A stretch of 64,000 nt of DNA from assembly GCA_030524675.1 (NCBI GenBank), contig JAUNGE010000010.1:1-64000 (forward strand), written 5' to 3'. Origin of the DNA: a bacterium. Lineage in GTDB: Bacteria; Bacillota; Clostridia; Lachnospirales; Lachnospiraceae. The notes under the pieces were generated by a model that ran no database searches, was not told the origin of the DNA, and saw only the letters and a program-made list of their open reading frames with translations. A program made the translations under genes and the position numbers. Positions 36,396-44,766 of this stretch are shown one piece after another; position 1 is the first letter of the stretch, and the number at the start of each line of letters is the position of its first letter.

Positions 36396-36869
36396 GTTAC
36401 TATGAAAGTCTCGTCAAGCGGCCAGGCGGCAGGGGTGCTTGCACACCAGGCCGACTGGACATTTGACGAGCTAACCTGTATGAATAAGTAGGCCGATAGG
36501 CCGGATTATGGCGCCAGGCGCCAGTGATGCCTGCTTGGCGCCGACCGGAGCGGAGCGTAGACCTACAGGCGGCGATTGCGGGAGTGCGTGAGCACGGAGC
36601 AATCGACTTTCATATCATGGTAGTGTCGCCGTCAGGCGACATGTCCGTTTAGGATGTTTTGTCTGGCGGCTGCCCAGTCCCAGATGCGCCGATAGGTCCA
36701 AAGGCGGGGCAGCCGCCAGATGCATATGCATGTCGGATTGTGGAAAAAATCTCAAAAAAATCTGGAAAAAATCTCAAAAAAAGTATTGACTTTCAAAAAA
36801 AGTATGTTATAATAATGAATGTTCGTGAGGGAGACCTCAAAAGAACAGAAAAATAAAACAGAATAAGAT
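36396..36869. repeat. GC-rich palindromic intergenic island
   Basis: 474 bases with no credible ORF. From 36401 to 36614 the ends form an inverted repeat TATGAAAGTC/GACTTTCATA, with an inner pair CTCGTCAA (36410)/TTGACGAG (36463) and many GGCGCC-type runs. A 59-base segment (36597-36655) is repeated at 56375-56433 with one difference. A perfect 14-bp inverted repeat TCTGGCGGCTGCCC follows at 36662-36675/36707-36720. Composition is much higher in GC than the flanks. It looks like a non-autonomous repeat or structured RNA; no function can be assigned. Confidence 0.6.
36597..36655 (+). repeat. 59-bp dispersed repeat, copy 1
   Basis: Matches 56375-56433 at 58 of 59 positions. It contains the hairpin GTCGCC-GTCA-GGCGAC and ends GTCCGTTTAGGAT. 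Confidence 0.9.
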
Positions 36870-36953
36870 GCAGAAGTGGCGGAATTGGCAGACGCGCACG
36901 GTTCAGGTCCGTGTGGTAGAAATACCTTGAGGGTTCGACTCCCTTCTTCTGCA
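36870..36953 (+). tRNA. tRNA-Leu (anticodon CAG), copy 2
   Basis: Same 84 bases as copy 1 (34473-34556) but on the plus strand: acceptor GCAGAAG/CTTCTGC, anticodon CAG, long variable arm. Followed by a terminator. Confidence 0.95.
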
Positions 36954-36960
36954 CGAGAGA

Positions 36961-36997
36961 TAACACAAGACTTAGATGGTTTTGTGTTATTTTTTTA
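36961..36997 (+). terminator. Terminator of tRNA-Leu(CAG) copy 2
   Basis: AACACAA pairs with TTGTGTT (36982-36988), followed by ATTTTTTT. Confidence 0.8.
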
Positions 36998-37200
36998 TAG
37001 AAGAAATAGTATGAATTTGCGGTGAAAAACCATGGGCAGTCTGTGGAAGCAGTCAGAATATGAATAAATAGATATACACGAGTATGCATGAAAAGAGAAA
37101 GATGCAGCAGAGGGATGTGCACTTGTATTTGTTTGCGAACAGAGAAGGCCTTTGTTGTAAAAATCGTAGTAAATTGTGAAAAAATGGTATATAATGATAC

Positions 37201-37230
37201 CACGGCATATGGAGGAATCCATATGTCGTG
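37201..37230. promoter_or_regulatory. Inverted repeat in the 5' region of the smsCB operon
   Basis: CACGGCATATGG (37201-37212) pairs with CCATATGTCGTG (37219-37230) with one G-T mismatch and a 6-base centre. It lies right after a TATAAT -10 box (37190-37195), so it is either an operator near the start point or the first hairpin of the transcript. Confidence 0.6.
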
Positions 37231-37283
37231 TAATAATCAGCCATAATAAAATTTTACAATAAAGGTTTATTCAGGAGGTTGGT

Positions 37284-38015
37284 ATGCTTACAATAGAGAA
37301 TCTTTCCTTCCAGGTTCCAGAAGGAAGCAAAGAAAAGGAAATTATAAAACACGTAAACCTTACCATAGGGGACAACAAATTTGTTGTTATCACCGGACCG
37401 AACGGCGGAGGAAAATCAACTCTGGCAAAATTGATTGCCGGAATTGAGACGCCGACTGCGGGTACGATTTCCCTGGATGGCGAGGATATCACCCATATGA
37501 GCATCACAGAGAGAGCGAGAAAGGGAATCAGCTTTGCATTTCAGCAGCCGGTGCGCTTTAAAGGGGTGCAGGTGCTGGATTTGATTCGTCTCGCATCCGG
37601 AAAGCAGGACATGTCGGCGAGCGATGCCTGCCAGTATTTATCTGAGGTGGGGCTGTGCGCGAGAGATTACATCAACCGTGAGGTCAATGCCAGCCTGTCT
37701 GGCGGTGAGTTAAAGCGAATCGAGATTGCGACAGTGCTTGCACGCTCTACGAAATTGTCAGTGTTTGATGAGCCGGAGGCGGGAATCGACCTCTGGAGTT
37801 TCCAGAACTTGATTCAGGTGTTTGAGCGGATGCGCGAGACGACAAAAGGCTCGATTCTGATTATTTCTCATCAGGAGAGAATTTTGAATATTGCGGATGA
37901 GATTGTTGTGATTGCAGACGGACAGATTGTAAAGCAGGGAACGCGGGACGAGATTTTGCCTGAAATCGTGGGAACACCTGCTGCTGTGGAGAGCTGTCAG
38001 AATTACAGGGGGTAA
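37284..38015 (+). CDS. SufC-like Fe-S assembly ATPase (SmsC type)
   Basis: 243-residue ABC ATPase that powers Fe-S cluster assembly with its SufB/D-like partner. Walker A GPNGGGKST (about 38-46), Q-loop FAFQQPVRF, signature LSGGELKR, Walker B LSVFDEPEAGIDLW. The FDEPEAGID form is typical of SufC. No sufA, sufS, sufU or second sufB/D gene is adjacent, so this is the minimal two-gene SMS arrangement found in archaea and anaerobic Clostridia. AGGAGG precedes the ATG. Confidence 0.9.
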   Translation: MLTIENLSFQVPEGSKEKEIIKHVNLTIGDNKFVVITGPNGGGKSTLAKLIAGIETPTAGTISLDGEDITHMSITERARKGISFAFQQPVRFKGVQVLDLIRLASGKQDMSASDACQYLSEVGLCARDYINREVNASLSGGELKRIEIATVLARSTKLSVFDEPEAGIDLWSFQNLIQVFERMRETTKGSILIISHQERILNIADEIVVIADGQIVKQGTRDEILPEIVGTPAAVESCQNYRG

Positions 38016-38021
38016 AAACAG

Positions 38022-38939
38022 ATGGATCAGATACAGAAGACTTTACTGGAGGAAGTTGCTGGACTGCACGAGGTTCCGGCGGGCGCCTACAATATCCGTG
38101 CCAACGGCAAGATGGCGGCACGCAATACAACGGCTCATATTGACATTGTCTCAAAAGAGGATGGGACAGGCATCGACATCCATATTCAGCCAGGCACAAA
38201 GAAGGAGAGCGTGCATATTCCGGTCGTTCTCAGCCAGAGCGGGCTGACGGAGATGGTGTACAATGATTTTTATATCGGGGAAGATTCCGATGTCACAATC
38301 GTTGCCGGATGCGGCATCCACAACGGCGGCGACAAGGATTCCAAACATGATGGTATTCACCGCTTTTTTGTCGGGAAAAATGCGAAAGTGCGCTACGTGG
38401 AGAAACACTACGGAAGCGGCGACGGCAGAGGAAAACGGATTATGAATCCAGGAACTGAGGTGCATATGGCCGAAAACAGCTATATGGAGATGGAGATGGT
38501 GCAGATTCGCGGCGTGGATTCCACCGTGCGCACGACCACCGCAGATTTGGATGCAGGCGCAAAACTGGTAATCAGAGAGCGCCTTCTGACGCACGGAACA
38601 CAGACGGCAAAGAGCGAATATGTCGTAAATTTGAATGGGGAGGATTCCAGCGCGAATGTTGTTTCCCGCTCTGTGGCAAAAGAAGAATCCTATCAGCTGT
38701 TTGTCTCAAAAATCAATGGAAATGCAAAGTGCGCCGGACACACCGAGTGCGATGCGATTATTATGGACCAGGCAAGAATCAGCGCTGTGCCGGAAATCAC
38801 AGCAAACAGCACGGAAGCTGCGCTGATTCATGAGGCGGCCATCGGAAAGATTGCGGGAGAGCAAATCATCAAACTGATGACATTGGGATTGACGGAGGAA
38901 GAGGCAGAAGCGCAGATTGTGAATGGATTCCTGAAATAA
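38022..38939 (+). CDS. SufB/SufD-like scaffold protein (SmsB type)
   Basis: 305 residues, much shorter than SufB (about 470), matching the SmsB size. The core is the SufBD beta-helix: NTTAHIDIVSKEDGTGIDIHIQPGT, DVTIVAGCGIHNGG, then VEMEMVQIRGVDSTVR-like strands, ending with the family's HEAAIGKIAGEQIIKLMTLGLTEEEAEAQIVNGF. With SmsC it would form a complex that assembles and transfers [4Fe-4S] clusters. It starts 6 bases after smsC, behind AGGGGG. Cys in AGCGIH and the conserved C-terminal Glu/His are candidate cluster ligands. Confidence 0.9.
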   Translation: MDQIQKTLLEEVAGLHEVPAGAYNIRANGKMAARNTTAHIDIVSKEDGTGIDIHIQPGTKKESVHIPVVLSQSGLTEMVYNDFYIGEDSDVTIVAGCGIHNGGDKDSKHDGIHRFFVGKNAKVRYVEKHYGSGDGRGKRIMNPGTEVHMAENSYMEMEMVQIRGVDSTVRTTTADLDAGAKLVIRERLLTHGTQTAKSEYVVNLNGEDSSANVVSRSVAKEESYQLFVSKINGNAKCAGHTECDAIIMDQARISAVPEITANSTEAALIHEAAIGKIAGEQIIKLMTLGLTEEEAEAQIVNGFLK

Positions 38940-39159
38940 TGCCCAAAATACAGGTGTTTTGTGCCCACAGCTCTCAAAAACATTCATAAAAATACAGATA
39001 CCATATTTCATAGAGGAGCAATGCAGAGAGAGGTTTGCATTGTTCCTTTTGTCATTCGTGCTTTTTTGGTTTGTGCCATATTGGTGGGTGGCAGCAAAAA
39101 TGCGGCTGCAGATGAAGTATAACATATGTGTGGAAGAAAAATTAGGAGAAGGAAAACAG

Positions 39160-39669
39160 ATGAGAAATCAGGTGAAATTTGAGACAAAAATCGGATGGCT
39201 GACAGCGACAGAGGAGGATGGCTGGATTGTCAGACTGGATGCCTGCCAGAAAGATCTGGTTGTGGCATCTGTCACAGAAAGTCCGGTTTTGTCGAAACTG
39301 CAGGCGGAGCTTTTGGAGTACATGGAGGGAAAAAGGAAAGTGTTTACTGTGCCATACAGGCTGACGGGCGGCACACCTTTTCAGAGAAAGGTGTGGGAGG
39401 CGTTAAAGACGATTCCCTACGGTGAGACGCGCTCTTACAGGGAGATTGCGGAAGCGGTGGGAAGCCCGAAAGCGTGCCGTGCGGTTGGCGGTGCGAATCA
39501 CAATAACCCCATTATGATTCTGGTTCCCTGCCATCGGGTGATTGGAGCGAACGGAAAACTGGTCGGATTTGGGGGAGGACTTCCGATGAAAAAAGCGCTT
39601 TTGGAATTGGAGAAAAATGTCATAAAACAGGAAAATGGGGCATATACTAATAAGGAACGTGAAAAATAG
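39160..39669 (+). CDS. Methylated-DNA-[protein]-cysteine S-methyltransferase
   Basis: 169-residue suicide repair protein that removes O6-alkyl groups from guanine. The active-site motif is MILVPCHRVIGANGKLVGF, with Cys near residue 124, preceded by the helix-turn-helix FQRKVWEALKTIPYGETRSYREIA and the Arg finger in KACRAVGGANHNNP. AGGAGAAGG precedes ATG 39160. The 220 bases upstream show no gene of their own; an in-frame extension to 38959 is hydrophobic and unlike the family. Confidence 0.93.
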   Translation: MRNQVKFETKIGWLTATEEDGWIVRLDACQKDLVVASVTESPVLSKLQAELLEYMEGKRKVFTVPYRLTGGTPFQRKVWEALKTIPYGETRSYREIAEAVGSPKACRAVGGANHNNPIMILVPCHRVIGANGKLVGFGGGLPMKKALLELEKNVIKQENGAYTNKEREK

Positions 39670-39696
39670 CGGTTTTTGTGGAGATGGACGGCAAAA

Positions 39697-41424
39697 ATGG
39701 ACAGCCAAAAAGCGGAAAATCTGTTGAATCTGGCACTGGATGCATCAGAAGAGGAGAGAGAAAAGTCGAATGTACTGCAGATTGGATTTGATGAGGAGAC
39801 AAAAAAATGGGAGTTGATTGTGCGGTATCAGGGCGAGCTTTCGGTGGCGCTCTCTTTGCTCGCGCAAAATCCCTATTTTTCGCAGCTGGAGAGTTATCCG
39901 CTGTCCAGAGGATATGCGGTTTTGGTGGTCCCGCAGGAGTTGGTGCAGAGTGTGATTGCCCTGCCAGATATCATCTATGTGGAAAAACCAAAGCGGCTGT
40001 ATTTTGCTGTGGCTTCCGCAAAGAGTATTTCGTGCGTGAATCCGCTGCAGTTTGGGAGCCGGAATCTGACGGGAAGAGGCGTGATTGTGGCGGTGATTGA
40101 CTCCGGCATTGACTATATCCATCCGGATTTTCGCAATGCCGATGGAACGACGAGAATTCTGAAATTGTGGGACCAGGTGACAGGGAAAGTGTACACGCAG
40201 GAGGCCATCAACCGCGCACTGCAGACCGGAAGCAGGGAGATGGCACTTCAGGAGGTTCCATCTGTGGACATATCAGGGCATGGGACGGCAGTGGCGGGAA
40301 TCGCCGCTGGAAATGGAAGGGAGAGCGGCGGCGCGAATCGTGGAATCGCATATGAGAGTCCGCTTCTGATTGTGAAGCTGGGAAATCCGACGGGCGATTC
40401 GTTCCCGCGGACAACACAGCTGATGCGGGCGCTTCACTTTGTGTCAGAAGAAGCTGCCGCTTCCGCAATGCCAGTAGTCATCAATCTGAGTTTTGGAAAT
40501 TCCTACGGCTCCCATGACGGAACGAGCCTGTTGGAGACCTATCTGGACAGCATCGCAGATGAGGGCAGGTGCAGCATTGTGGTGGGAACTGGAAATGAGG
40601 GAAGCGGAGAGGGGCACCACATGGGGGTGCTTGAAAGCGGGCAGGAACAGACGGTGGAGTTCTCTGTGGCGCCGTATGAGACGGGGCTGAACATACAAAT
40701 CTGGAAATCTTATGTGGATACATTCGGAATTACACTGGTCAGCCCGTCCGGTGTGAAGGCAGGTCCCATCAGCCCGATTTTGGGACCGCAGCAGATTTCT
40801 TTTGAGGAGGCAAAGGTGCTGCTGTACTATGGAAAGCCGAGTCCGTACAGCATTGCACAGGAGATTTTCCTGGATTTTCTGCCGGAAGGGAGCTATTTGG
40901 GCAGCGGCATCTGGAAACTTGTGCTGACGGCGCAGAAAATTGTCGATGGGCGGTATGATATGTGGCTTCCGGCAGCGGGCGTGCGCAGCCGTTCGACAAA
41001 GTTTCTGCTGCCGACCCCGAGCACAACTCTCACAATTCCCTCCACTGCCTCCAAAGTGATCTCGGTCGGTGCCTATGACAGCGCCTATCAGTCCTTGGTC
41101 GATTTTTCGGGCAATGGTTTTACGAGGAGAACCGACCAGATAAAGCCGGACCTCGCAGCGCCTGGGGTGGACATTCTCGCGCCGAAGGCAGGAGGCGGTT
41201 ATGAGGATGTAACGGGAACCTCGTTTGCCACGCCTTTTGTGAGTGGAACAGCGGCACTTTTGATGCAGTGGGGAATTGTGGACGGAAACGACGCCTATCT
41301 GTATGGGGAAAAAATGAAAGCATATTTGCTGCGGGGCGCAAAGCCGGTTGCGGGTATCACGCAGTACCCAGACAGGCGTGTGGGCTTTGGAGCATTGTGT
41401 GCGGCAGACAGTATCTTGGTCTGA
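39697..41424 (+). CDS. S8 family serine peptidase (subtilase, Csp-like)
   Basis: 575 residues. The catalytic triad is intact: Asp in VIDSGIDYIHPDF (about 134), His in SGHGTAVAGIAAGNG (about 195) and Ser in GTSFATPFVSGTAALL (about 509). A long insertion of some 200 residues between His and Ser resembles the jelly-roll domain of clostridial Csp proteases that process germination enzymes. No signal peptide is present, so it may be spore-packaged or intracellular. ATG 39697 has GGAGATGG upstream. Csp membership is inferred from architecture. Confidence 0.85.
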   Translation: MDSQKAENLLNLALDASEEEREKSNVLQIGFDEETKKWELIVRYQGELSVALSLLAQNPYFSQLESYPLSRGYAVLVVPQELVQSVIALPDIIYVEKPKRLYFAVASAKSISCVNPLQFGSRNLTGRGVIVAVIDSGIDYIHPDFRNADGTTRILKLWDQVTGKVYTQEAINRALQTGSREMALQEVPSVDISGHGTAVAGIAAGNGRESGGANRGIAYESPLLIVKLGNPTGDSFPRTTQLMRALHFVSEEAAASAMPVVINLSFGNSYGSHDGTSLLETYLDSIADEGRCSIVVGTGNEGSGEGHHMGVLESGQEQTVEFSVAPYETGLNIQIWKSYVDTFGITLVSPSGVKAGPISPILGPQQISFEEAKVLLYYGKPSPYSIAQEIFLDFLPEGSYLGSGIWKLVLTAQKIVDGRYDMWLPAAGVRSRSTKFLLPTPSTTLTIPSTASKVISVGAYDSAYQSLVDFSGNGFTRRTDQIKPDLAAPGVDILAPKAGGGYEDVTGTSFATPFVSGTAALLMQWGIVDGNDAYLYGEKMKAYLLRGAKPVAGITQYPDRRVGFGALCAADSILV

Positions 41425-41553
41425 CACAAAACATAAAAAAGAACAGAACAAAGAAAGAGATACAAACATAAGTTTGAAACCATCAAAAGAAGTATACCAA
41501 ATGCAAAAATTATGCTATACTAGGTGCATGACTGAAAACAGAAAAAGGAAAAC

Positions 41554-42615
41554 ATGCAAGAAAACCAGAAGGAAAACAGGACAGAGAAGAAACGGGGGAA
41601 GATGGGATTGACAATTCGGGAAGAGATGGAAGAACAGGAAGCTCTTTTTCTGAGTCCCTATGCGTCTCTTAGCAGAGAGTCAAAGGGGCGGGACAGGGCG
41701 GAAGCGCCATGTGATATCCGCACCGTGTACCAGCGTGACAGGGACAGGATTCTGCACAGCAAGTCGTTCCGCAGGCTGAAACACAAAACACAGGTGTTTC
41801 TGGCACCGGAAGGCGACCATTACCGCACCAGACTGACCCATACACTGGAAGTTTCCCAGATAGCCAGGACGGCCGCGAGGGCGTTGCGTCTGAATGAAGA
41901 CTTGACGGAAGCGATTGCACTCGGGCATGATTTGGGGCACACACCGTTCGGTCATGCGGGGGAAGCAATCTTAAACCAGCTCTGTCAGGAGGGATTCACG
42001 CACTATGAGCAGAGCGTGCGCACTGTGGAGGTGCTGGAGAAGGGCGGAAGAGGCCTGAATCTTACCTGGGAGGTGCGCGACGGCATCCGAAATCACCGCA
42101 CAGCCGGAAATCCCTCGACTCTGGAAGGAAAGATTGTCCGTTTTTCTGATAAGATTGCCTATATCAATCATGATATTGATGACGCCATTCGCGCGAAGCT
42201 GTTTGCGGAGTCGGACCTGCCGCGCGTGTACACGGATGTGCTCGGAGGCAGTGTCCGAGAAAGACTGAATACTCTGATTCATGATATGATTGAGAATAGC
42301 CGGAACCGGCCGGACATTGTTCTCTCCCCTCCTGTGGAGGAGGCGATGAGAGGGCTTCGCGCGTGGATGTTTGCGAATGTCTACACGAGCGGGGCTTCTA
42401 AGGCCGAGGAGGCGAAGGCGCAGCAGCTGATTGTGTACCTGTATGAGTATTACATGGCACATATGGAAAAGCTGCCCGTGGAATATCTGCATCTGATGGT
42501 CTCCCGCGGGGAGTCGAAGGGGCGGATTGTGTGTGATTACATTGCCGGAATGAGCGATAAGTACGCCATTGACCGGTTTTATGAATTGTTTGTACCGAAA
42601 GCATGGAAGGTTTGA
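41554..42615 (+). CDS. Deoxyguanosinetriphosphate triphosphohydrolase-like HD protein
   Basis: About 353 residues. HD-domain phosphohydrolase of the dGTPase family: RDRILHSKSFRRLKHKTQVF, THTLEVSQIARTAARAL (first His), and GHDLGHTPFGHAGE (HD pair), then KIVRFSDKIAYINHDIDDA (final Asp). It would release triphosphate from dNTPs and so limit their pools. The start is unsure: ATG 41554 has AAAGGA four bases upstream, but homologues usually begin near ATG 41602 (GLTIREEMEEQE). It lies directly upstream of dnaG, as in many Clostridia. Confidence 0.92.
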   Translation: MQENQKENRTEKKRGKMGLTIREEMEEQEALFLSPYASLSRESKGRDRAEAPCDIRTVYQRDRDRILHSKSFRRLKHKTQVFLAPEGDHYRTRLTHTLEVSQIARTAARALRLNEDLTEAIALGHDLGHTPFGHAGEAILNQLCQEGFTHYEQSVRTVEVLEKGGRGLNLTWEVRDGIRNHRTAGNPSTLEGKIVRFSDKIAYINHDIDDAIRAKLFAESDLPRVYTDVLGGSVRERLNTLIHDMIENSRNRPDIVLSPPVEEAMRGLRAWMFANVYTSGASKAEEAKAQQLIVYLYEYYMAHMEKLPVEYLHLMVSRGESKGRIVCDYIAGMSDKYAIDRFYELFVPKAWKV

Positions 42616-42624
42616 GGTGGTTTG

Positions 42625-44397
42625 ATGTACTATCCAGATGAACTTGTAGAAGAAGTCCGCATGAAAAATGATATTGTGGATGTCATATCTCAGTATGTGA
42701 AGCTGCAGAAGAAGGGCGGCAATTATTTTGGCCTCTGCCCATTTCACAATGAAAAATCTCCCTCTTTTTCTGTGTCTGGCGCCAAGCAGATGTACTACTG
42801 CTTTGGGTGCGGGGCGGGCGGAAATGTCCTCACGTTTGTGATGCAGTATGAAAATTATACCTTTCAGGAGGCAATCACGGCGTTAGCGGAGAGAGCGGGT
42901 GTGGAGCTGCCGAAACAGGACACATCGCAGGAGGCGAGAAAGCAGGCAGACTTGCGCACAGCACTGATTGAGATAAACCGTCTGGCGGCGAATTACTATT
43001 ATTATTTTCTGCATCAGCCGCAGGGCAAAATGGCTCTGGATTATCTGAAAGGCAGGCAGCTGAGTGATGAGACGATGCGCCGCTTTGGGCTGGGGTATTC
43101 CAACAAGACAAGCAATGATTTGTATCTGTATCTGAAAAAGAAAGGGTATTCTGACAGCATTTTAAAGGAAAGCGGGCTGTTCTCGATTGAGGAAAAAGGA
43201 GCATATGACAAGTTCTGGAACAGAGTCATGTTTCCGATTATGGATGTCAACAACCGCGTGATCGGGTTCGGGGGCCGTGTGATGGGGGATGGAAAACCGA
43301 AGTATCTGAACTCGCCGGAGACGCGCCTGTTTGACAAGAGCCGAAACCTGTATGGCCTGAACTATGCCCGCACCAGCCGCCGAAAATATTTTTTGCTCTG
43401 TGAGGGATACATGGATGTGATTTCTATGCATCAGGCGGGCTATACCAATGCGGTGGCATCACTTGGAACAGCATTCACATCGCAGCAGGCGGGGATTCTG
43501 CGTCGGTATGTTGACCAGGTGATTCTGACCTATGACAGCGATGAGGCGGGGGTGAAAGCGGCGCTGCGCGCGATTCCGATTCTGAAGGAAGCTGGTATCT
43601 CGGCGCGTGTGCTTGACATGAAGCCATACAAGGATCCGGATGAATTTATGAAGAATCTGGGACCGGAGGAGTTTGAAAAGCGGATAGAGAAGGCGAGAAA
43701 CAGTTTTCTGTTTGAGATAGATGTACTGAAAAAAGAGTATCATATGGAAGACCCGCAGGAGAAAACCGCGTTTTATAATCGAGTGGCAGAAAAACTGCTG
43801 GAGTTTTCTGAAGCGTTGGAGCGGGACAACTATATCCAGGCAGTAGCGAGGGAATTTTATATTCCGTATGAGGATTTAAGACGGCTTGTAAATTCGATGG
43901 GAAATCGGGCTTCCTATGTGGCAGCGGCGGGGGTATCACGCGGCAGCTCCTCGCGTAGTCAGGAAAAAAAGACCAGAGAGGACGGCTTAAAGCAGTCTCA
44001 GAAGCTGCTTCTCACCTGGCTGATTGAAAAACCGGAACTGTACGCAAAAATCAGGGGCATTATCACGCCGGAGGATTTTGTGGACGAGCTGGCGGTGAAA
44101 GTCGCAGGCATGGTGTTTGCACAGAAGGAAAAGGGTGAGAACAATCCGGCTGAGATTTTGAACCATTTTATCAATGATGAAGAGCAATATCAGGAAGTGG
44201 CAGCATTGTTCCACACAAATCTGGCCGAAGGCATGACAGCGGAGGAGCAGAAAAAAGCGTTTGAGGAGGTCGTTGTCCGCGTGAAGAGCAACAGCGTGGC
44301 AGCGCAGGGGGAGCGCCTGCAGCCTGGAGATGTGGCCGGACTGCAGAAATGGCTGGAGGCGAGTGCAGCTTTGAAGAATTTGAAACTCTATCTGTAA
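42625..44397 (+). CDS. dnaG: DNA primase
   Basis: 590 residues. Makes RNA primers at replication forks. CHC2 zinc finger (CPFHNEKSPSFSV...YYCFGCGAGG, about 38-66), catalytic core with the TOPRIM motif LLCEGYMDVISM (about 255) and DSDEAGVKAA, and a C-terminal DnaB-interacting domain. GAGGTGG precedes ATG 42625, ten bases after the dGTPase gene, so they are coupled. It belongs to the macromolecular synthesis operon with rpoD. Confidence 0.97.
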   Translation: MYYPDELVEEVRMKNDIVDVISQYVKLQKKGGNYFGLCPFHNEKSPSFSVSGAKQMYYCFGCGAGGNVLTFVMQYENYTFQEAITALAERAGVELPKQDTSQEARKQADLRTALIEINRLAANYYYYFLHQPQGKMALDYLKGRQLSDETMRRFGLGYSNKTSNDLYLYLKKKGYSDSILKESGLFSIEEKGAYDKFWNRVMFPIMDVNNRVIGFGGRVMGDGKPKYLNSPETRLFDKSRNLYGLNYARTSRRKYFLLCEGYMDVISMHQAGYTNAVASLGTAFTSQQAGILRRYVDQVILTYDSDEAGVKAALRAIPILKEAGISARVLDMKPYKDPDEFMKNLGPEEFEKRIEKARNSFLFEIDVLKKEYHMEDPQEKTAFYNRVAEKLLEFSEALERDNYIQAVAREFYIPYEDLRRLVNSMGNRASYVAAAGVSRGSSSRSQEKKTREDGLKQSQKLLLTWLIEKPELYAKIRGIITPEDFVDELAVKVAGMVFAQKEKGENNPAEILNHFINDEEQYQEVAALFHTNLAEGMTAEEQKKAFEEVVVRVKSNSVAAQGERLQPGDVAGLQKWLEASAALKNLKLYL

Positions 44398-44766
44398 AAC
44401 TTCCGTTGTGGAGTTTATCAAAAATATAAAATAAGAAAAATTTAAGTAGTATAGCAATTTAAACAAAGAAAATAGAAAAGGTTTTGACACGAGCCTAATG
44501 CTATCGCTAATGAATACAAAGGTATCCTTGATAGTGAAAGTCTTATAGAAACTCATTAGTCTTATATGCTTTCGAGTATATTTGGAAGTGAATGTATATA
44601 AGAACCCAACGTGCTTTAGCTGTTGGAGTGTCAGCAAAAAGAATTTTTTGCGGACAGCAGATATGCGGCGGCATAGATCGGGGAAAGAAGCCATATTGCT
44701 GCATAGATGCATATTTTGCCGAAAGGACGGATACAATACTTACAAGCTATGGAGGGATGGAAGGAT
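44398..44766 (+). other. Structured leader between dnaG and rpoD
   Basis: 369 bases without a convincing gene. A TTGACA box is at 44484, but no good -10 box follows. Hairpins are visible: CTATC (44501)/GATAG with an inner ATAC/GTAT, CTAATGA/TCATTAG enclosing it, and GCAAAAA/TTTTTTGC at 44634 inside GCTGT/ACAGC. Several short ORFs cover this region but lack ribosome sites or recognisable content. It is probably the long 5' UTR of rpoD. Confidence 0.5.

Noticed and set aside
38959-39159. Open frame leading into the MGMT gene
   Set aside because: Hydrophobic, unlike the family N-terminus; AGGAGAAGG marks ATG 39160 as the start.
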